From Larix kaempferi (taxonomy: Eukaryota > Streptophyta > Pinopsida > Pinales > Pinaceae): DNA of 64,000 bases. The stretch covers positions 1,309,501-1,373,500 of the forward strand of contig BSBM01000964.1 of assembly GCA_027924585.1 (NCBI GenBank), in the 5' to 3' direction. The translations under genes and the position numbers were made by a program. The notes beneath the pieces are model-generated. The model saw only the letters and a list, made by a program, of their open reading frames with translations, ran no database searches and was not told the DNA's origin. Positions 21,656 through 34,799 of this stretch are shown one piece after another; the stretch's first letter is position 1, and each line of letters begins with the position of its first letter.

Positions 21656-22723
21656 ATTTAATTTGACTTAAAAATTGAATTTTATAACCCTTGTAGATTG
21701 AAAGAAAAAAAAGAAAAAAAAAAAAATTTCGATGACTTTGAAGGAGCACACCTTACTTTATAGTATAATATGTAAAGAAAGTTGAAATGATTTTTCAGAA
21801 ACTAAGGTTCTTTATTTAATAAAGTGGCTTTATAACCCAAGCTAAATTTTTTACTAAAGATGACTTGGGATATTGTAAATTGGGGGTCACGACTTAAGTA
21901 AAAGTTCACAGGGCTAACGAAGGAAGGCTATGAATGGTGGCTAAGAAGACGTATGGAGTAGCATGCATGGAAATTGACGTCCTACATAAAAAAATTTCGT
22001 TTCAAATACACTTTTGAAAGGTGGATGTAGGTTTGGCAAGTCACCATCTACCAGTTTACAAAATCGCATCTCGTCAATTTGACATTCAACTACTTTGCTT
22101 AACCGCCATAAATTCTAATACCTGCTTCCAACTATAAGTGGTGATAAAATAACCATGGCCATTGGCTGAGACCATTTTGGTTTATTTCCGTAGGATGAAG
22201 GAAACTTTGTGCATTTTTTCAAAAAAAATAGTTATATTTCCATTATAAAAATATATGAAACTTTGTGCATTTTCATATTTATGAGACATAAAAACTTCGT
22301 AAATGTAAAAAAAAATTAAAAAATATAATTGATAAAATTTTAGAGCTCATGGTAACCTCGTTTTCCCACATGAGCTCTCCTTTGGATTTTCTCAGCCACT
22401 GCATTATGTACGATGTATATAAGTACAATTTGATTCTCTCTCGTCTCTCTTCAGAAATGCTTATGATGCCTCTCTTTAGAAAATGCTAATATTTCAATCA
22501 AATAATAGAATGGAGCATAATTTCAATGTGAGTTATTCTCGGGGCCATTTTACGTGGTGTTTTCATCAACATTGCAAGGTTTTAAATCCAAGCCCTTGGT
22601 TGAACCATTTGTAAATGTCAGTCCAAAGAAGTCATCAGTATGGAGTTCTCTGATTTTTAATCCCAAAACAAATTATTTCACAGACATGTGGAATATTCTT
22701 TTTGACTTTTTCTTAACCTAACT

Positions 22724-22725
<2 letters not shown>

Positions 22726-22759
<34 letters not shown>
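22726..22759 (+). repeat. (GAT)n microsatellite, probable 3' tail of LINE fragment
   Basis: About eleven GATs. On the minus strand it follows the LINE fragment at 22780-23330 as an (ATC)n run, as at 17640, 33130 and 34603. Confidence 0.9.
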
Positions 22760-22779
22760 GATTTGTTACAAATTTTGTT

Positions 22780-23330
22780 CTTATTTTATAAATGTTGTCT
22801 TTCATGTTTATGTTGGTCAAAACAAAGAGATGCTTTTTATCCTTTAGATTAAAGTTGATCACCTCCTTATCGTATCTTAATTTTCTCTTATCTTCTTATT
22901 CTTTACCACACCACAACTTTTCCTTAAATTTAGATGTAATAACATTTTTAATATTATCTCTATTCTATAGAGTGATTTGTTCCTCGACTCCCCATGATTA
23001 TACAAGATTTGACATCTTTATACCAACCTTGCTTAAGCCATACGTGGTTTTGACTGGATTTTAAAGCAATCTTAGGGAGCCTTTTAACTCTCATGTTGTT
23101 TATATTATTTATGTACATTAGGCACCTAGTCATAGTTGTTGTCAATGGGTGAAATCACTTCTATGAGGATAGGATATGGTGTATTTCCTTTAATTTCGAG
23201 ATTATCAATTATAAAATGCTTTTGGATTCGCTATATCCTTCTCCATGATTCTCTAGAAATGTTGCAACTCCAAAATTCACACCCATATAAGATAACATGA
23301 GTGGGAGTTTCAAAGAAGGATTTCCATCCC
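22780..23330 (-). pseudogene. LINE reverse transcriptase thumb fragment
   Basis: Minus-strand translation, over several frameshifts, gives ISRESWRRI, IQKHFIIDNLEIKGNTPYPI, then MYINNINNMRVKRLPKIAL and SSQNHVWLKQGWYKD. The first blocks match the plus-strand fragment at 25183-25404 (FRESWRRINKIQKHFITYNL and MTKYLMYKNKIKK). This is the part of a LINE protein after the RT active site. Stops and frameshifts throughout. Confidence 0.65.
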
Positions 23331-23401
23331 TCAACACATTTTTGTAGTTTCAAAAATATTTATACACGAGTGTGAAAATTATATTATATTATATTTACTT
23401 C

Positions 23402-24190
23402 TGTTGTGGGAAAATTTGCACAAAAGTGTGTAGCACTTCCCACTTGAGGGGGTAAAGCCTTTGAGGTTGTCAACAAAACCTATTATTATGTTACTAAAGT
23501 AAATGTGAATGACTCCAAATTGATCCTGCAGGCTCTTGTCAGCAAAACAAAACAAAGTAAAACAAAAACTTGAAAATAACTTGAAACAAAGCAAAGAGAA
23601 TGAGAATATGCAAACCACAACAAGAAGCAAATACTAGAACCAATTTAGATTACGCAATGGTCAAGCGTGTTACATGTAGTGTCATCGAGAAGGTGTAGAC
23701 ATCAAGGGAAGCCAACAATCTCCCTTAGGGAGGTTCCTTTTTCCCACACTAAATGCTAAATAACTTGAAGAACAAATGGGAGAAACACTTTCCCCTTGGA
23801 GGAATGTGACAAGGGAGCTTGAGGAATGCTAGCAGGTGTGGGAAAAGGTGGAAGAAGTTCCAACACAATTCCATCAGCATAACCTTGCTCTAAATTTCTC
23901 TACTTAGATTCATGTCCATGGCTTCCTTTTATAGGCCAAGAGTCGGACAAGAAACATCTAGATCCAAGTGTGAACCCCATCACCTCATGAAATAGCTCCA
24001 AAGTACACAAAGGGGGCTATTCAATGCTTGAAGAGCCAAATTCTAATTTCAGTTGGTGAGGGAGCCTTCATGAGCCTTCAATGTGTGGTTGGTGGTTGAG
24101 ATCCTATTGTTTTTACAGTAGCACGAATATTAAAGGATAATCAACACTATGCCAGCACAGGCATAACACTTATAACACATGTTGTAGCGC
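23402..24190 (-). repeat. Possible solo LTR or promoter-bearing repeat
   Basis: On the minus strand CCTATAAAAGGAAGCCATGG at about 23918-23937 looks like a TATA box with downstream sequence, in a block of distinctly higher GC than its flanks, and the left edge TGTTGTGGGAAAATTTGC could be an LTR end. No partner LTR, PBS or polypurine tract was found, and the right limit is a guess. Confidence 0.3.
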
Positions 24191-25159
24191 GGGCTAACAC
24201 GGGTATATCCACGCTACCTTTTCTTTAGTTTTTTTTTTTGCATTTTTGGACTCATACCGCTTTCTTGATCTAATGAGGATGTTTTTGGTAGGCTACATGC
24301 TATATGTTAATGACACCTTACCGCAAGATTAACCAAAATGTCGCATGTATGCAAAATTTAGATGTTAACAACTTATTATGTTATATATAGTTAAAAATAC
24401 ATCTTTGTTAAATATGGTTATGATATTCATTGTCATTCATTTAACAACAATTTTTATTAATATAAAAAATTAAAAACAAATTAATTCCTTAAAAACAAAT
24501 AAAAAAATATAAAATATCTTCATTTAAAATATATTTTATTTGAATTATTATTATAAAATATATGTATTTAATTCTAAAATGGACAATAAACTAATTTTAC
24601 TATATATATATATATTAGAATTAGAATTTGGATTTTTATTTTAAAATAAGAACGAACCATTATTACCATGACACTTCATCGTTCAAAATAATTGTAAACA
24701 TCATAATTAATAAGTGAGTTTATTTTTGGAGGCAATAATCTCGTGATCAATAAATATCAACCATCCTTTGGGCTTGATACGGATAACTTGTATTTTCTAA
24801 ATGATTTGCTTTATCCATTGTGATAGTATATGGTATAGTGGACATGCATGTACATCATACAATTTAGCGTGCTATAAAATCTGGTAACGTTAGTTGCATT
24901 GTTAAAAAAAATTGCTTTCAAGATATGAATTATTTATTGTGTATTTGATCTTAACATTATATTTTGTTTATTAATATTTGACATATATAATTCGAATAGA
25001 TTTAATAATTTAGAATATATGTTTTTCTTAAGAGGTTTTTGGTTCAAATCCATAAAAGTAAGGTACGTACATCTTCATAAACTTTAGTTACATTTAAATA
25101 ATAAGACCTCTTGTCCCACAAATAAGGGGGTCCCATACATTAATTTGGTGCCTGGCTTG

Positions 25160-25930
25160 GTCTTGATCTTAAAATTATTCAAGTGTGTATCGGTAAATAT
25201 TTGACAGGTAATAGCATTTTTAGAGAATCATGGAGAAGGATAAATAAAATCCAAAAGCACTTTATAACATATAATCTCAAAATTAAAGGAAATATACTCT
25301 ATCCTATCCTCCTCATAAAATCAAGTCTCTCTTCCCTTAAGAGTATGGTTATGACCAAGTACCTAATGTACAAGAACAAGATAAAAAAATGTAAGAAACG
25401 ATAGGCTTCTTAAGATTGCTTCATACTCTAGTCAAAACCACTTGAAATGTCACTCTACCAAAAAGTTATAATATTAGAAGTATTAACACATCTAAATTTA
25501 AGGAGAAGTTGCAATGACATAAAGACTTAAAAGATAAGAGAAAATTAAGATATTATAAGGAGGTGATCAACCACAATCTAGAATATCAAAAGTATCTATA
25601 TATTTTAACATTGTTAAAATAAGAACAAACTTTCATGAGCTCCATAGTGAAATAGGGAGTTGGAAAATTCCTAAAACATCGCAGGATTAAATAGTTTGTC
25701 ATCTTTGTGACAATAAGAGGGTTGAAAATGAAAATTACTTTCTCGTAGAAAGTCATGTTTACACCCATATTAAAGCACAATTTCAAAATATTTGTTGTAA
25801 TAGTGACCTTCCTAACCTTTTAACTCGTCACAATTATGATGTAAGAATGTTTTTCTTAAATCGTTTCGAGCATAAAAATAAAATTATAAGAAAACTAAAT
25901 GATTTCTTTCCTTTCTTAAAGTCGAATAAA
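25160..25930 (+). pseudogene. LINE 3' end: RT thumb and C-terminal finger (broken)
   Basis: Blocks on the plus strand: SIFRESWRRINKIQKHFITY, then LMYKNKIKK, a decayed middle, then TNFHELHSEIG and VCHLCDNKRVENENYFLVES with VYTHIKAQFQNIC. The last two resemble the C-terminal Cys/His finger of LINE proteins (CxxC, E-x-E-x-HFLxxC), here with His and the last Cys changed. It ends with FEHKNKIIRKLNDF at about 25890. Same family as 22780-23330 (minus) and the other 3' scraps. Confidence 0.65.
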
Positions 25931-26411
25931 CCATTGAACATTAATATATATCTTTAACATATATAAAAAAAATTATATAAATATTTTATTTATAATAAAA
26001 ATAATGTAATAAGAATGAAGACTTTTATGCTCATTACATTCAACTCTTACTAACTCTAAGGTGAGCTCAATTGTGAGATTTCATTTTGTATTTATCATCC
26101 ATTAACCCAAACATAAAAGCGTGTCATCTATTATTATACCTACCGTGTCACGGCAGTGTATATATTGTAATCGATATTCAGTCAACCCCAATTAGTTGAA
26201 GCTTTGACTAAATAGTTATAAAAAATTCTCTAACTTTTACATTAGACACTCAATTTTTTTTTATTTTTTCTAATTATTTTAATTCATTTTTCTAGCATTC
26301 CAATGACTATGCACTTGGGGGTGTTATTGCCCAGGTGACAACGGACTGATTTCTTAGCACTACAAAGGTATTTAATATCAACTGCTTCCCAATGAGTTTG
26401 CTTGGTCCTTT

Positions 26412-26600
26412 GAGCTCACCGCCATTCCATCCGTCGCCTATGTCAAATGCCACCACCGGCTTGGTACTTCGAGCTCACCGCCATTCCATCCGTCGCCTAT
26501 GTCAAATGCCACCACCGGCTTGGTACTTCGAGCTCACTGCCATTGTCAAATGGCGCCACTGCCTTGGTCCTTCGATCCTTCGAGCTCACAATTGCATGCA
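26412..26600 (+). repeat. 59-bp tandem repeat, about three copies
   Basis: GAGCTCACCGCCATTCCATC starts at 26412 and 26471; a third, shorter and diverged copy starts at 26530 and a trace at 26582. The first two are identical or nearly so. GC-rich relative to surroundings. ORFs here are due to the repeat. Confidence 0.9.
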
Positions 26601-26850
26601 CCGCCTTTGTCAATGTCACCACCACCTCAGTCACTGCCACCCTTTTCATGCTTTTAATAATATTTGCTTGGTCCTATGAGCCACCGCCTCTATCACTGCC
26701 ATCGTATACCACCTCTGTCACTACTGAAGCATATTCCTTGGTCTGCCAATGTTTTATCTCAAGTAGATGCAAAAATTGCAAATGCGCTCTCCCATCGACA
26801 CTCTCCTTTCTCTTTTAAAAATGAACCAAAGTGTTCGAAAAGCTTCTAGT

Positions 26851-27020
26851 GGTGAAGTAATATGCTGGGCTTCTCCACGCACAAGTACAGAACACAGAAA
26901 TGGATGCTGCATATCATGGGTGGAGAATATCATGGTTCTGGTGGTAAAGTAGTATGTTGGGCTTTTGGTGAAGTAATATCTTGGGCTTCTCCATGCGCAA
27001 GTACAGAACACAGATATGGG
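26851..27020 (+). repeat. 116-bp tandem repeat, two copies
   Basis: GGTGAAGTAATATGCTGGGC at 26851 recurs at 26967 with TCTCCACGCACAAGTACAG/TCTCCATGCGCAAGTACAG following; a partial extra copy (GGTAAAGTAGTATGTTGGGC) begins at 26943. Confidence 0.85.
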
Positions 27021-27189
27021 TGTGGCATGCTAAATAAAAAACATAAATTAACTATTGGCGAAGCTTTGCTCAAAAGCATGGTGTCAAAAAATCTATGGTC
27101 AAAAGCATGGTGTCTAAAAGAATAGAAAGAGAGGAAGGTAAAGTAGAAATCAAAGCAAAGCAATTAGTATATGCACAGGTAGTTTCCAT

Positions 27190-28390
27190 CTAGAATTCTA
27201 TTTATGGCTCTAAGCACATTCTAGGAGCTAATGTTCTGGGTCTATGTTTTGATTTTTCTCACTTATAGCAGTTTTTTTGGAAGGCCTAACTATTACATTA
27301 TCCAGACAAATTATTGTCATTTTGTAACTTATCAGCATATAACTTTGAAGAGAAATTGGCTTACCATAGAGGAAAGTGCCACATAAATCAGGAGATTCAC
27401 CAGCATAATCCCCGTCGCAAAAATCTTCTCCCTCCATTTGGCATAATTTTCTGGGCAGAGATTAGTTGCATTGGACCAAGGAAATGAAGATTGATGCATT
27501 GGACCAAGCAAATGAGGATGGAGCCAGTCTAGCAGCGCCATTGCCACCACCAAGTGCTGAGATGGGAAACTAACGTTCATAGTAGCTAGAAAGAAATAAT
27601 ATACAAGCATTTCAACTGCTCATTCTCCTGCAGCAATCTCCACGATGTCTCCTCTGTACATTTTTCCATATTTGGAAAAAACAATGGAACCTTCAGTGTC
27701 CAATCCCATCTCTAAGATTCAAATAGTCTTGTTCCAAGCCATAGTTGACAAACACCAATTCTGTGGAAATATTGAACATCTTGACAAATTGCAGGCCATC
27801 TCTAAGATTCAAATCTGGACCATTTGAGTTTGTTATCTCCCTTGAAGACCAAATTTAAAGCATTTTCTTCATCAAGCAAATTTATGTGCACCAGACCAGC
27901 TCCCAGGTGTGCTCCCATGAGCAGAAGCCAATAAGTCCATTCCAGGGTACGCTCTCCTTCCTTCCTTAAGAGTCAGTCGCTCGACCACCTTTTCGGTTGT
28001 TATAGTCAGGCAGGCCCTAAAGGGGTACTTCGTTACAAACTTTTATAGGCCCTATTAAATTCTTTTGACTTGAACTACCACCTCACCAAACTTAGTTATT
28101 GGACAGGAGGGATTGATCTTCACAAGCTTTCAAATGCTGCAAACTTGCCTCATCTCCTCTAGATAATTTGCCATTTTTCTACAGCATTGACTTGCCTTTT
28201 TAACACCTCAAAATCATTGAAGTAAAGCATTTTCTTTGTTGCAGACTTTATTTGTCGAGTTTGGAGGGTGAATTCAGCAATCCATGATCAAGTCTTGTAG
28301 GCTCTTTGAGAATTGCATCCAAAAAAGGGAAAAGTTGACCTGTAAATCCGGCATTGAATTATTACCAGTTACCACCCTAGTGTTATCAAC
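27190..28390. other. No gene assigned
   Basis: Slightly less AT-rich than its surroundings, with short minus-strand frames (for example NLCPENYAKWREKIF near 27440) that I cannot place. The 19-bp text CCATCTCTAAGATTCAAAT occurs at 27708 and 27796. It might hold decayed exons, but nothing supports a specific product. Confidence 0.5.
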
Positions 28391-28393
28391 TTG

Positions 28394-28536
28394 ATTTAGT
28401 ATACATAGAACTATCCGCCATCGTCGATTACTTCCAGGTGCATAGTGCATGTCTTGCATGTGGCATTTAGTATAAATAGAACTATCCGCCATCATCGAGT
28501 ACTTCCAGGTGCATAGTGCATGCCTTGCATGTGGCA
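28394..28536 (+). repeat. 71-bp tandem duplication
   Basis: ATTTAGTATACATAGAACTA at 28394 recurs at 28465; the two copies share ACTTCCAGGTGCATAGTGCA and TTGCATGTGGCA with a few differences. Confidence 0.9.
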
Positions 28537-28739
28537 AAGTATGTTCTGCAACGTTACTGCCAGATCCTCCACACCGGATAGTTGTTTCCACACGTTTTTT
28601 AAATTGCAGTCACTCATAGTGGCCGACCAAGCCTATTTTTTGTGTAGAGTTCGATACAATTTAAACATGTGGCATATTAAGGCAATTTTTATTTGTAATT
28701 TTTCATTGTACTTCCACAATGAAAAAACATAGTCCTTCA

Positions 28740-30086
28740 TCTATGAGGTTAAGGCATTGTCCAGTGCAGTCGGAAGGCAATTCTACTTTGGCGGGGAGGA
28801 ATGGCAGTCTAATTATTAGCCAAAGATGGACACCAAAATATCCTATCAATCCATTATATCCATTGAAATTCGAAACCCATAATGATTGAAAGGATAGTTG
28901 TAATTTTATGTTGCATTTTTTTGTCAAATATTGTCGCATTACATTTGTAACCCATGGCCGGTCGATTATGAAAAAAAAAACCATCTCAGAATTAATTTAT
29001 TCAATTGAGTCTGCCAACATGCATAATGGTACTTCTCTAGTGACAACTATGTCGCAACAACTAAGAAGCAGGTCGCACAATACATGGTTTTTTTATTAGC
29101 TTCAAGATCCGAACCACAATACATGGCAATGTTTATTAGGTTCAAGATCTGGAAACTATTTTTCACATTACTTACCAAGGTGTGAAATCTATATTTTAGA
29201 TGATTTTTATTTAAAAAATGGTTCAACCTTGAATAACTTTAACCCTTTCACAATTACAACATGCATAATAGCTACATATGCAAACATGCTTCCAAAAAAC
29301 AAATGACTTTAATATTTGACATTGATATCTCAGCCATAGATCATGGTGGACATTCTATTATTTTTCTGTAGCATTCAAATGTTGTAGCAAAACCTCGTGT
29401 AATTCCTTGAGTACATTTGCATGGAGGTTTGTGTGTTTATTGTACCATCCTTTTTATCTATTTACATTGTGAAAAAGGAATCCATCCTACATGCCTAATA
29501 GCTTAGTTAATAGCTGGTTGCATATTTGATCACGTGACAACATCGAGAGCTAATATCTTCAATTGATTACACATACCTTCAGCTATAGGCTAAGTTAATG
29601 TACTTGATATAACAAATCACAAATGCTTTTTCATGCTAATCAACCACCGCAGGTATTCGCTACCATGCAGCCTTGTTTTGTATAGCATGAGATGACATTT
29701 AGAATTTAATATAAAAGAATATCCAACCAAAGATGTGGCAGCAATTAAACTTAAATCGGGTCATTGTCGTTGGAATAAATATGGCATGCTTGAAAAGAAA
29801 ATGCTTTGTTGGCCAAGTTAAATCAAATCAGAATTCTTATATAAAGTAACCCCGTGATATCATTTCATTTGTATTTCCATCCATTAATGAATTTCAAAAA
29901 CACGAGAATGGCATTGTCCAAAATCACACATGGAAGGTAGTCCTTGTTTAAACCTTTTTTTTCTCAAATTTAATATTTCATGAGAATATCTGCATTGTCA
30001 AAATTTATTCATAATCACACATGTAAGGGTGGTAGTTGCTCAACACTTACTTTTGTCAAATCAAGTAATATACATCTTTAAAATTT
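28740..30086. other. No gene seen
   Basis: AT-rich DNA without recognisable coding, repeat or RNA features. Confidence 0.65.
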
Positions 30087-31532
30087 TGTGTTCTTTCCCA
30101 TCATGTCATACAGGGAATTTCTAAATCTTGTAGAGCTAGCAAAACCCTTATAACATGTTGCAAGAGATGCAAATATTTATTTTCTTAACGTATCCATTGT
30201 GAATTACATTATATTTAATTTTACAATTTTTAGGGTGAGCCATCATCCTCACCTTTTCCCATAATTCGGGTAACCTCAAGGGAGACCCTCCTTGTGTCTC
30301 TACCATATTACTAGGAGTAAATCCAACTAGAATAAATCCCCGAGGTCCTAGTTGCGTTATATATATATATAGAGAGAGAGAGAACTAGATTGCTATTATT
30401 TTTACTAACTTTTAACTAATCTCCAATAGATTGATTGCTACCTCCTTGATTACTATTTGAAATAAAATGAAAAGCAATAGAATTGACTATTGGTACTGGA
30501 TTTTTCATGAATGCCTAGGGTGTGGCAGGGATTTGGTTAGATTCGCTAACATTAGGAAATACTTTCTCTATTTGTGGGTCTCTTCTTCTTCAAATAGCCA
30601 AAACATGTAAACAAGTACATCCTCTAACTATGGCACACTTCTTGTATTAATGTCCACTGGTTCTTTAGATTAAAGCTGTAAAAAAAATCCTTTCAAGGGT
30701 AGTTCCAACCGGTCATTTTGAACTCCCACATCCATTTGTACCCATCCCCAATTAGGTTCTTCAGACTCTATCGATACTCCTTCACCGCTACTTCCCCTTA
30801 CTGGACTACTTTCTACTACCAAACTTATTTCTTTCAACCACGAGCTGGCCAACTCTTCTTTTCTTTTTAGCTTTTGAAACTCCCACAACCTTCCCTCATT
30901 ACTTCCTTCTATCGTTGAGCTATTTCTCTAGCTGTCCGCTCCTCTTCTTAACTGCTCTCATCTAATTCAGCTACCACTAGTCCATGATCGTTTCCCTCCT
31001 TAGAACTCATTAATTCCGTGTTCTCTTCTCTACTCCCAACAATATTACACTATATCTCCTACCCTCATAACCTTACTAACGCAATTCCAACCACCCACCT
31101 AGAGGAGAACATTGACTCAACCAGGTTCATAGGTTCAAGAGGAAACATTACCTCCTCCACCAACAACATATTAATCTAAATAGGGATTTCTCATATTAAC
31201 CTTCCACGTTCTCCATTTTAATAATCCACCTCCACTTTCGAAAAGGAATGATAATATTTTGCAACAAACTCTACTATGTATCCCTCTACTGTGGTTTGCA
31301 CCCGTAAATCCACTGCACGAGTGAGCTGGTGGTCCACTTCTTAAGTGAAATCAGATTTTGAATGTTCCAATCTAATGTTTTTTTTTTCATATTATAGTGC
31401 TTCCTCTATCCGCTTCAACCATTTATAGTCATCTCAATTAGGGTCCTCATACATAAATTTATCTCTACACCACCAAAAATTACATCTATGCAACTCAGCC
31501 TCTTGCACAACAAAATAGTCAAACTTATTCTC
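30087..31532 (-). repeat. Dispersed repeat, copy A (about 1.45 kb)
   Basis: Matches 36930-38708 in the same orientation, from TGTGTTCTTTCCCATCAT to AATAGTCAAACTTATTC, with scattered changes. A TA/GA microsatellite lies at 30358-30382. On the minus strand there are traces of a coding sequence (WFENKFDYFVVQEAELHRC; a 72-codon frame at 30670-30888 with ASSWLKEISLVVES) broken by many stops; it resembles nothing I can name. Probably part of an unclassified mobile element that continues beyond 31532. Confidence 0.8.
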
Positions 31533-33110
31533 AAACCAATCTTGAATCATTGACTTGAAAAACCATTGTCTCATCCTACAAATATCCCTCTCTCATAACA
31601 TAGATCCTTACAATGGAACCATTTGTTGGTTGTTTTTTATACTAGGGTTAAAATAGGTGTCCAACAAAGTAGTTTTTGTTGTAGTCTATCATGCTAGCAC
31701 TTTAAATCCCCAAGAGGGGGATGTCTCACCCAAAGCATCATTTAGATACTTTGAAATATAGAGAGGGAGGTTGTAGAATGAACAAACATCCATTATAAGC
31801 TATTACTCACTCAAAGCATAAACATAAATATGATTGTGCAACTCTTTACCCTTTAGATTATAAGAAGATACAATCCATTGAATATAACTATGTTGAATAG
31901 AAAATAACCAGAATACAAATCATACCATAACAACATCCAAAATGAAATGAAATGGGGATCTTCATTAAGTAGCAACCATCATAGCCCAATACAATACCAT
32001 GCCTGCAACAGGACCATGGGTTTTTCACAAAACCAAAATAACAAGCTTGTGAGTACATCAACTAAGAAACAACTAAATAACCAACCCACCCAACAAATCA
32101 TAAACTAATCAACTAATCAACCCTTCTTCCATAGCCCAAGGGACTACTTATACAATATACAATAGTTTTTAATGTTTACTATGTCAATACCAAACTACCC
32201 TAGTTGACTAAATAAAAACAATCCATTACATACTTAATTATAGTTGAGTTAGGATGCAAAATAGATATCTTCCACTTGTTGTGCAGCTAGGGCTCGAGTC
32301 TCCATTTGGCACGGATAAAATTATCCATGTGTCGGTCTTTCCTTCCACTTTATTGCGCAACCGTCTCAAAAATGAAGGTGCCAACACTTGACAAGATCAT
32401 AGGCCTGCTTTTCCATGATATTTTAGTTAAAAAATTTCTCCTTGAGGGCCTTGCTGAAAGAGGCGATAGGCTACTCATAACCTTCATCATTGTTTTGTAG
32501 CAATATTGCAACTATAGTGTGTTCAAAATATATATAAAAAAAGGAAAAATAAAATACTCCTTGGTGAATAGTCCTTGTTTATAACGAGAATAGCTCTTAT
32601 TTGTGCTATTGGGGCATGGTGTGGAAAATAACTAACTAGAAAAAAATTATGGAGAAGCAACTAGAGGGAAACAACCATTCATAAAGAAGTAGGTGTAAAT
32701 TATTATTAGCAGGCGTAAAGGAACCCACTAGGTGACAAAACCTTATAAAAGCAGGAACGCATTGGTCTGGACTATAATACCACACCCGGATAGCCTCTCC
32801 CTAGTGTTATTGGCGAAAGCCCAGAACAATCCCTTTGGTAACAACACAGGTTAGACGGGAATACACCATGTTTCAAACACACCAGGGCACGACGTCCGAT
32901 GGAAATCACCCCCACCCCTCCTTGCATTCACTATAGGCGAACAACACATTGGGACAAGACCTGCCAGATCACAGCCCTACCCTTCCTTAATACTCATTGA
33001 AGAGACTAAGACTCGACTTGCCAGATTTCGATCGGTTTTATTTTTTCTTTTCACAGAGAAGTGGGGACACTGGCTATGCTTCTTCGTTGAAGTTTTTATA
33101 AAGTGATCAT
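31533..33110. other. No gene assigned; a less AT-rich block at 32700-33050
   Basis: A TATA-like CCTTATAAAAGCAGG at 32740-32754 precedes a block with above-average GC (to about 33045). It could be an LTR or a promoter region, but no LTR partner or ORF supports this. The 64-codon frame at 32306-32500 has no recognisable features. Confidence 0.4.
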
Positions 33111-33124
33111 TAGAAGGTTATTTT

Positions 33125-33310
33125 TAATATGTTAATGATGATGATGGTTGACATAAAACCTTAGTAATGAATTATTTGGATTTCTTCAAAAATTTGTTCC
33201 TATATTCAAAAAAAACTTAAAAAGAAGCATTCCTAAATCACTGTAATTTTAATAAGTTAAAAGATTATAAAAATTTGTATTGTAATAAAGATTTTGAAAC
33301 TAAAGTCTAA
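33125..33310 (-). mobile_element. LINE 3' fragment ending in (ATC)n
   Basis: Plus-strand landmarks: AATGATGATGATGG at 33132, GAAGCATTCCTAAATCACTG at 33223 and AAGTTAAAAGATTA. These align with 17640-17875 and 34600-34795 in the same orientation. Confidence 0.6.
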
Positions 33311-34599
33311 TATAAAATATAACATACTTAATAATTATTAATATTTTTTTATTTATTCAACATTTATTATTCAATAGAGATATTATTTCATGTATCATAT
33401 AAATAATATATAGATTAGCTTTAAAAATATTATAACAACACTAATGTATTATGTATCAATTAAACAAGTGAAATTAGCAGCAAAGTTGCTTATACCTGCC
33501 TCTTATAATTATTTTAATGTAATAGTAATACATAATTAAAAATTAAAAGTTAAAATAATTATGTAACATTTTAACAATGTATTAATGTTGGATAGTTTGA
33601 AAGCAAACTAAAAGTGGCATGTCTTACTCTATTCTTTTAAAAGTTGAAATATATTTTGAGATATCTAAGTGTTAGCAACTATTGATAAAGTAGTGATGAT
33701 GGCATTATGAAATGTAAGACTAGTAGCATTAATTTATTTTGTTTGTATAAAAATAAATATGATCTTTTTTAGATTTGTGTTACATAGTTTAAGAGATTTG
33801 AGGTTATATGACTACTAGAGGGAAATTATCCAATTAGAAAATTGGATCCCTATTCTTTAAGTAAAATTAGTAAGTCTTTTGATTTGTAAAATAATAAATA
33901 CAAATAATAAATATTAGACTTTTAGATTGATGACCAAATGTCTTAATAGTTAACTTTATGGTAAGAAAAAATATAATTTGAAAAGAGAAACCATAATTAC
34001 ATAGTAAATGACATGTAGATAAGTTGTAATATTTAATGTGCAGTATGTGCAATAGAGAAGGTATTTTTCATTTTCATTTTAATAGATTTTTAGTAAAAAT
34101 AGATTGGCATTATAATTATGACAATTACCAGTTATTATAATTATAGTAATTATAAGTTATTCTATTAATTATAATGTAAAACAAAATTGAAATAGTAGTT
34201 ACTTTTGTATAATAATCGCAATAAAGTTGCATAGTACCTGCCTCTTAAAAAAGTTTGAGTTGAAATATATATAGTTATATTGTTTTCTCTAATATGCTTG
34301 ATATATTCAATACAACACTAAGTATGTTTATTAAGATAAATTATTTTGTACAATAAGAAGTTAGTTGGACCATACTTAAAGGATTTATTTTAGCGGTTTA
34401 GTAGCGTCAATGATGGATAATGATATTAACCATAGTCTACCATGTTCAACTATAGTCAACCATAGTAGTTAATGGACTAGTAGTTAAGGCACATTAGTGT
34501 ATTGGTTGGTCAATGGTTAAAGGGTTTGTGAGTTCGTGGATTAATCATGAGGGGATGTGTTGGTTAGTGGGGTTAATGGTGAACGACTTTGTTATTGTT

Positions 34600-34795
34600 G
34601 TTGATGATGATGATCATGGTTAACGTTAGTTGAAACCTACTATGGTCTATCCAACCTTAAGAGAAAAGAAGGGAATTATTTGGTTTGCTTTAAAATTTTC
34701 TCCCTATGCTCAAAAAAGATTGAAGAGAAGCTTCCTAGCTCACTATAGTTTTGGCAGGCTAAGAGGTTAGGAAGTTTTGTATTGTATCAATGATT
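34600..34795 (-). mobile_element. LINE 3' fragment ending in (ATC)n
   Basis: Plus-strand landmarks: TTGATGATGATGATCATGGT at 34600, GAAACCTACTATGGTCTATC at 34631 (compare GAAACCCACTTTGGTATGTT at 17686) and GAAGCTTCCTAGCTCACTAT. The similarity to 17640 starts at the trinucleotide run and runs into the coding end. Confidence 0.65.
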
Positions 34796-34799
34796 ATAG

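Noticed and set aside
26392-26818. Overlapping ORFs of 95 and 123 codons
   Set aside because: Both are generated by the 59-bp tandem repeat, whose length is not a multiple of three and opens more than one frame.
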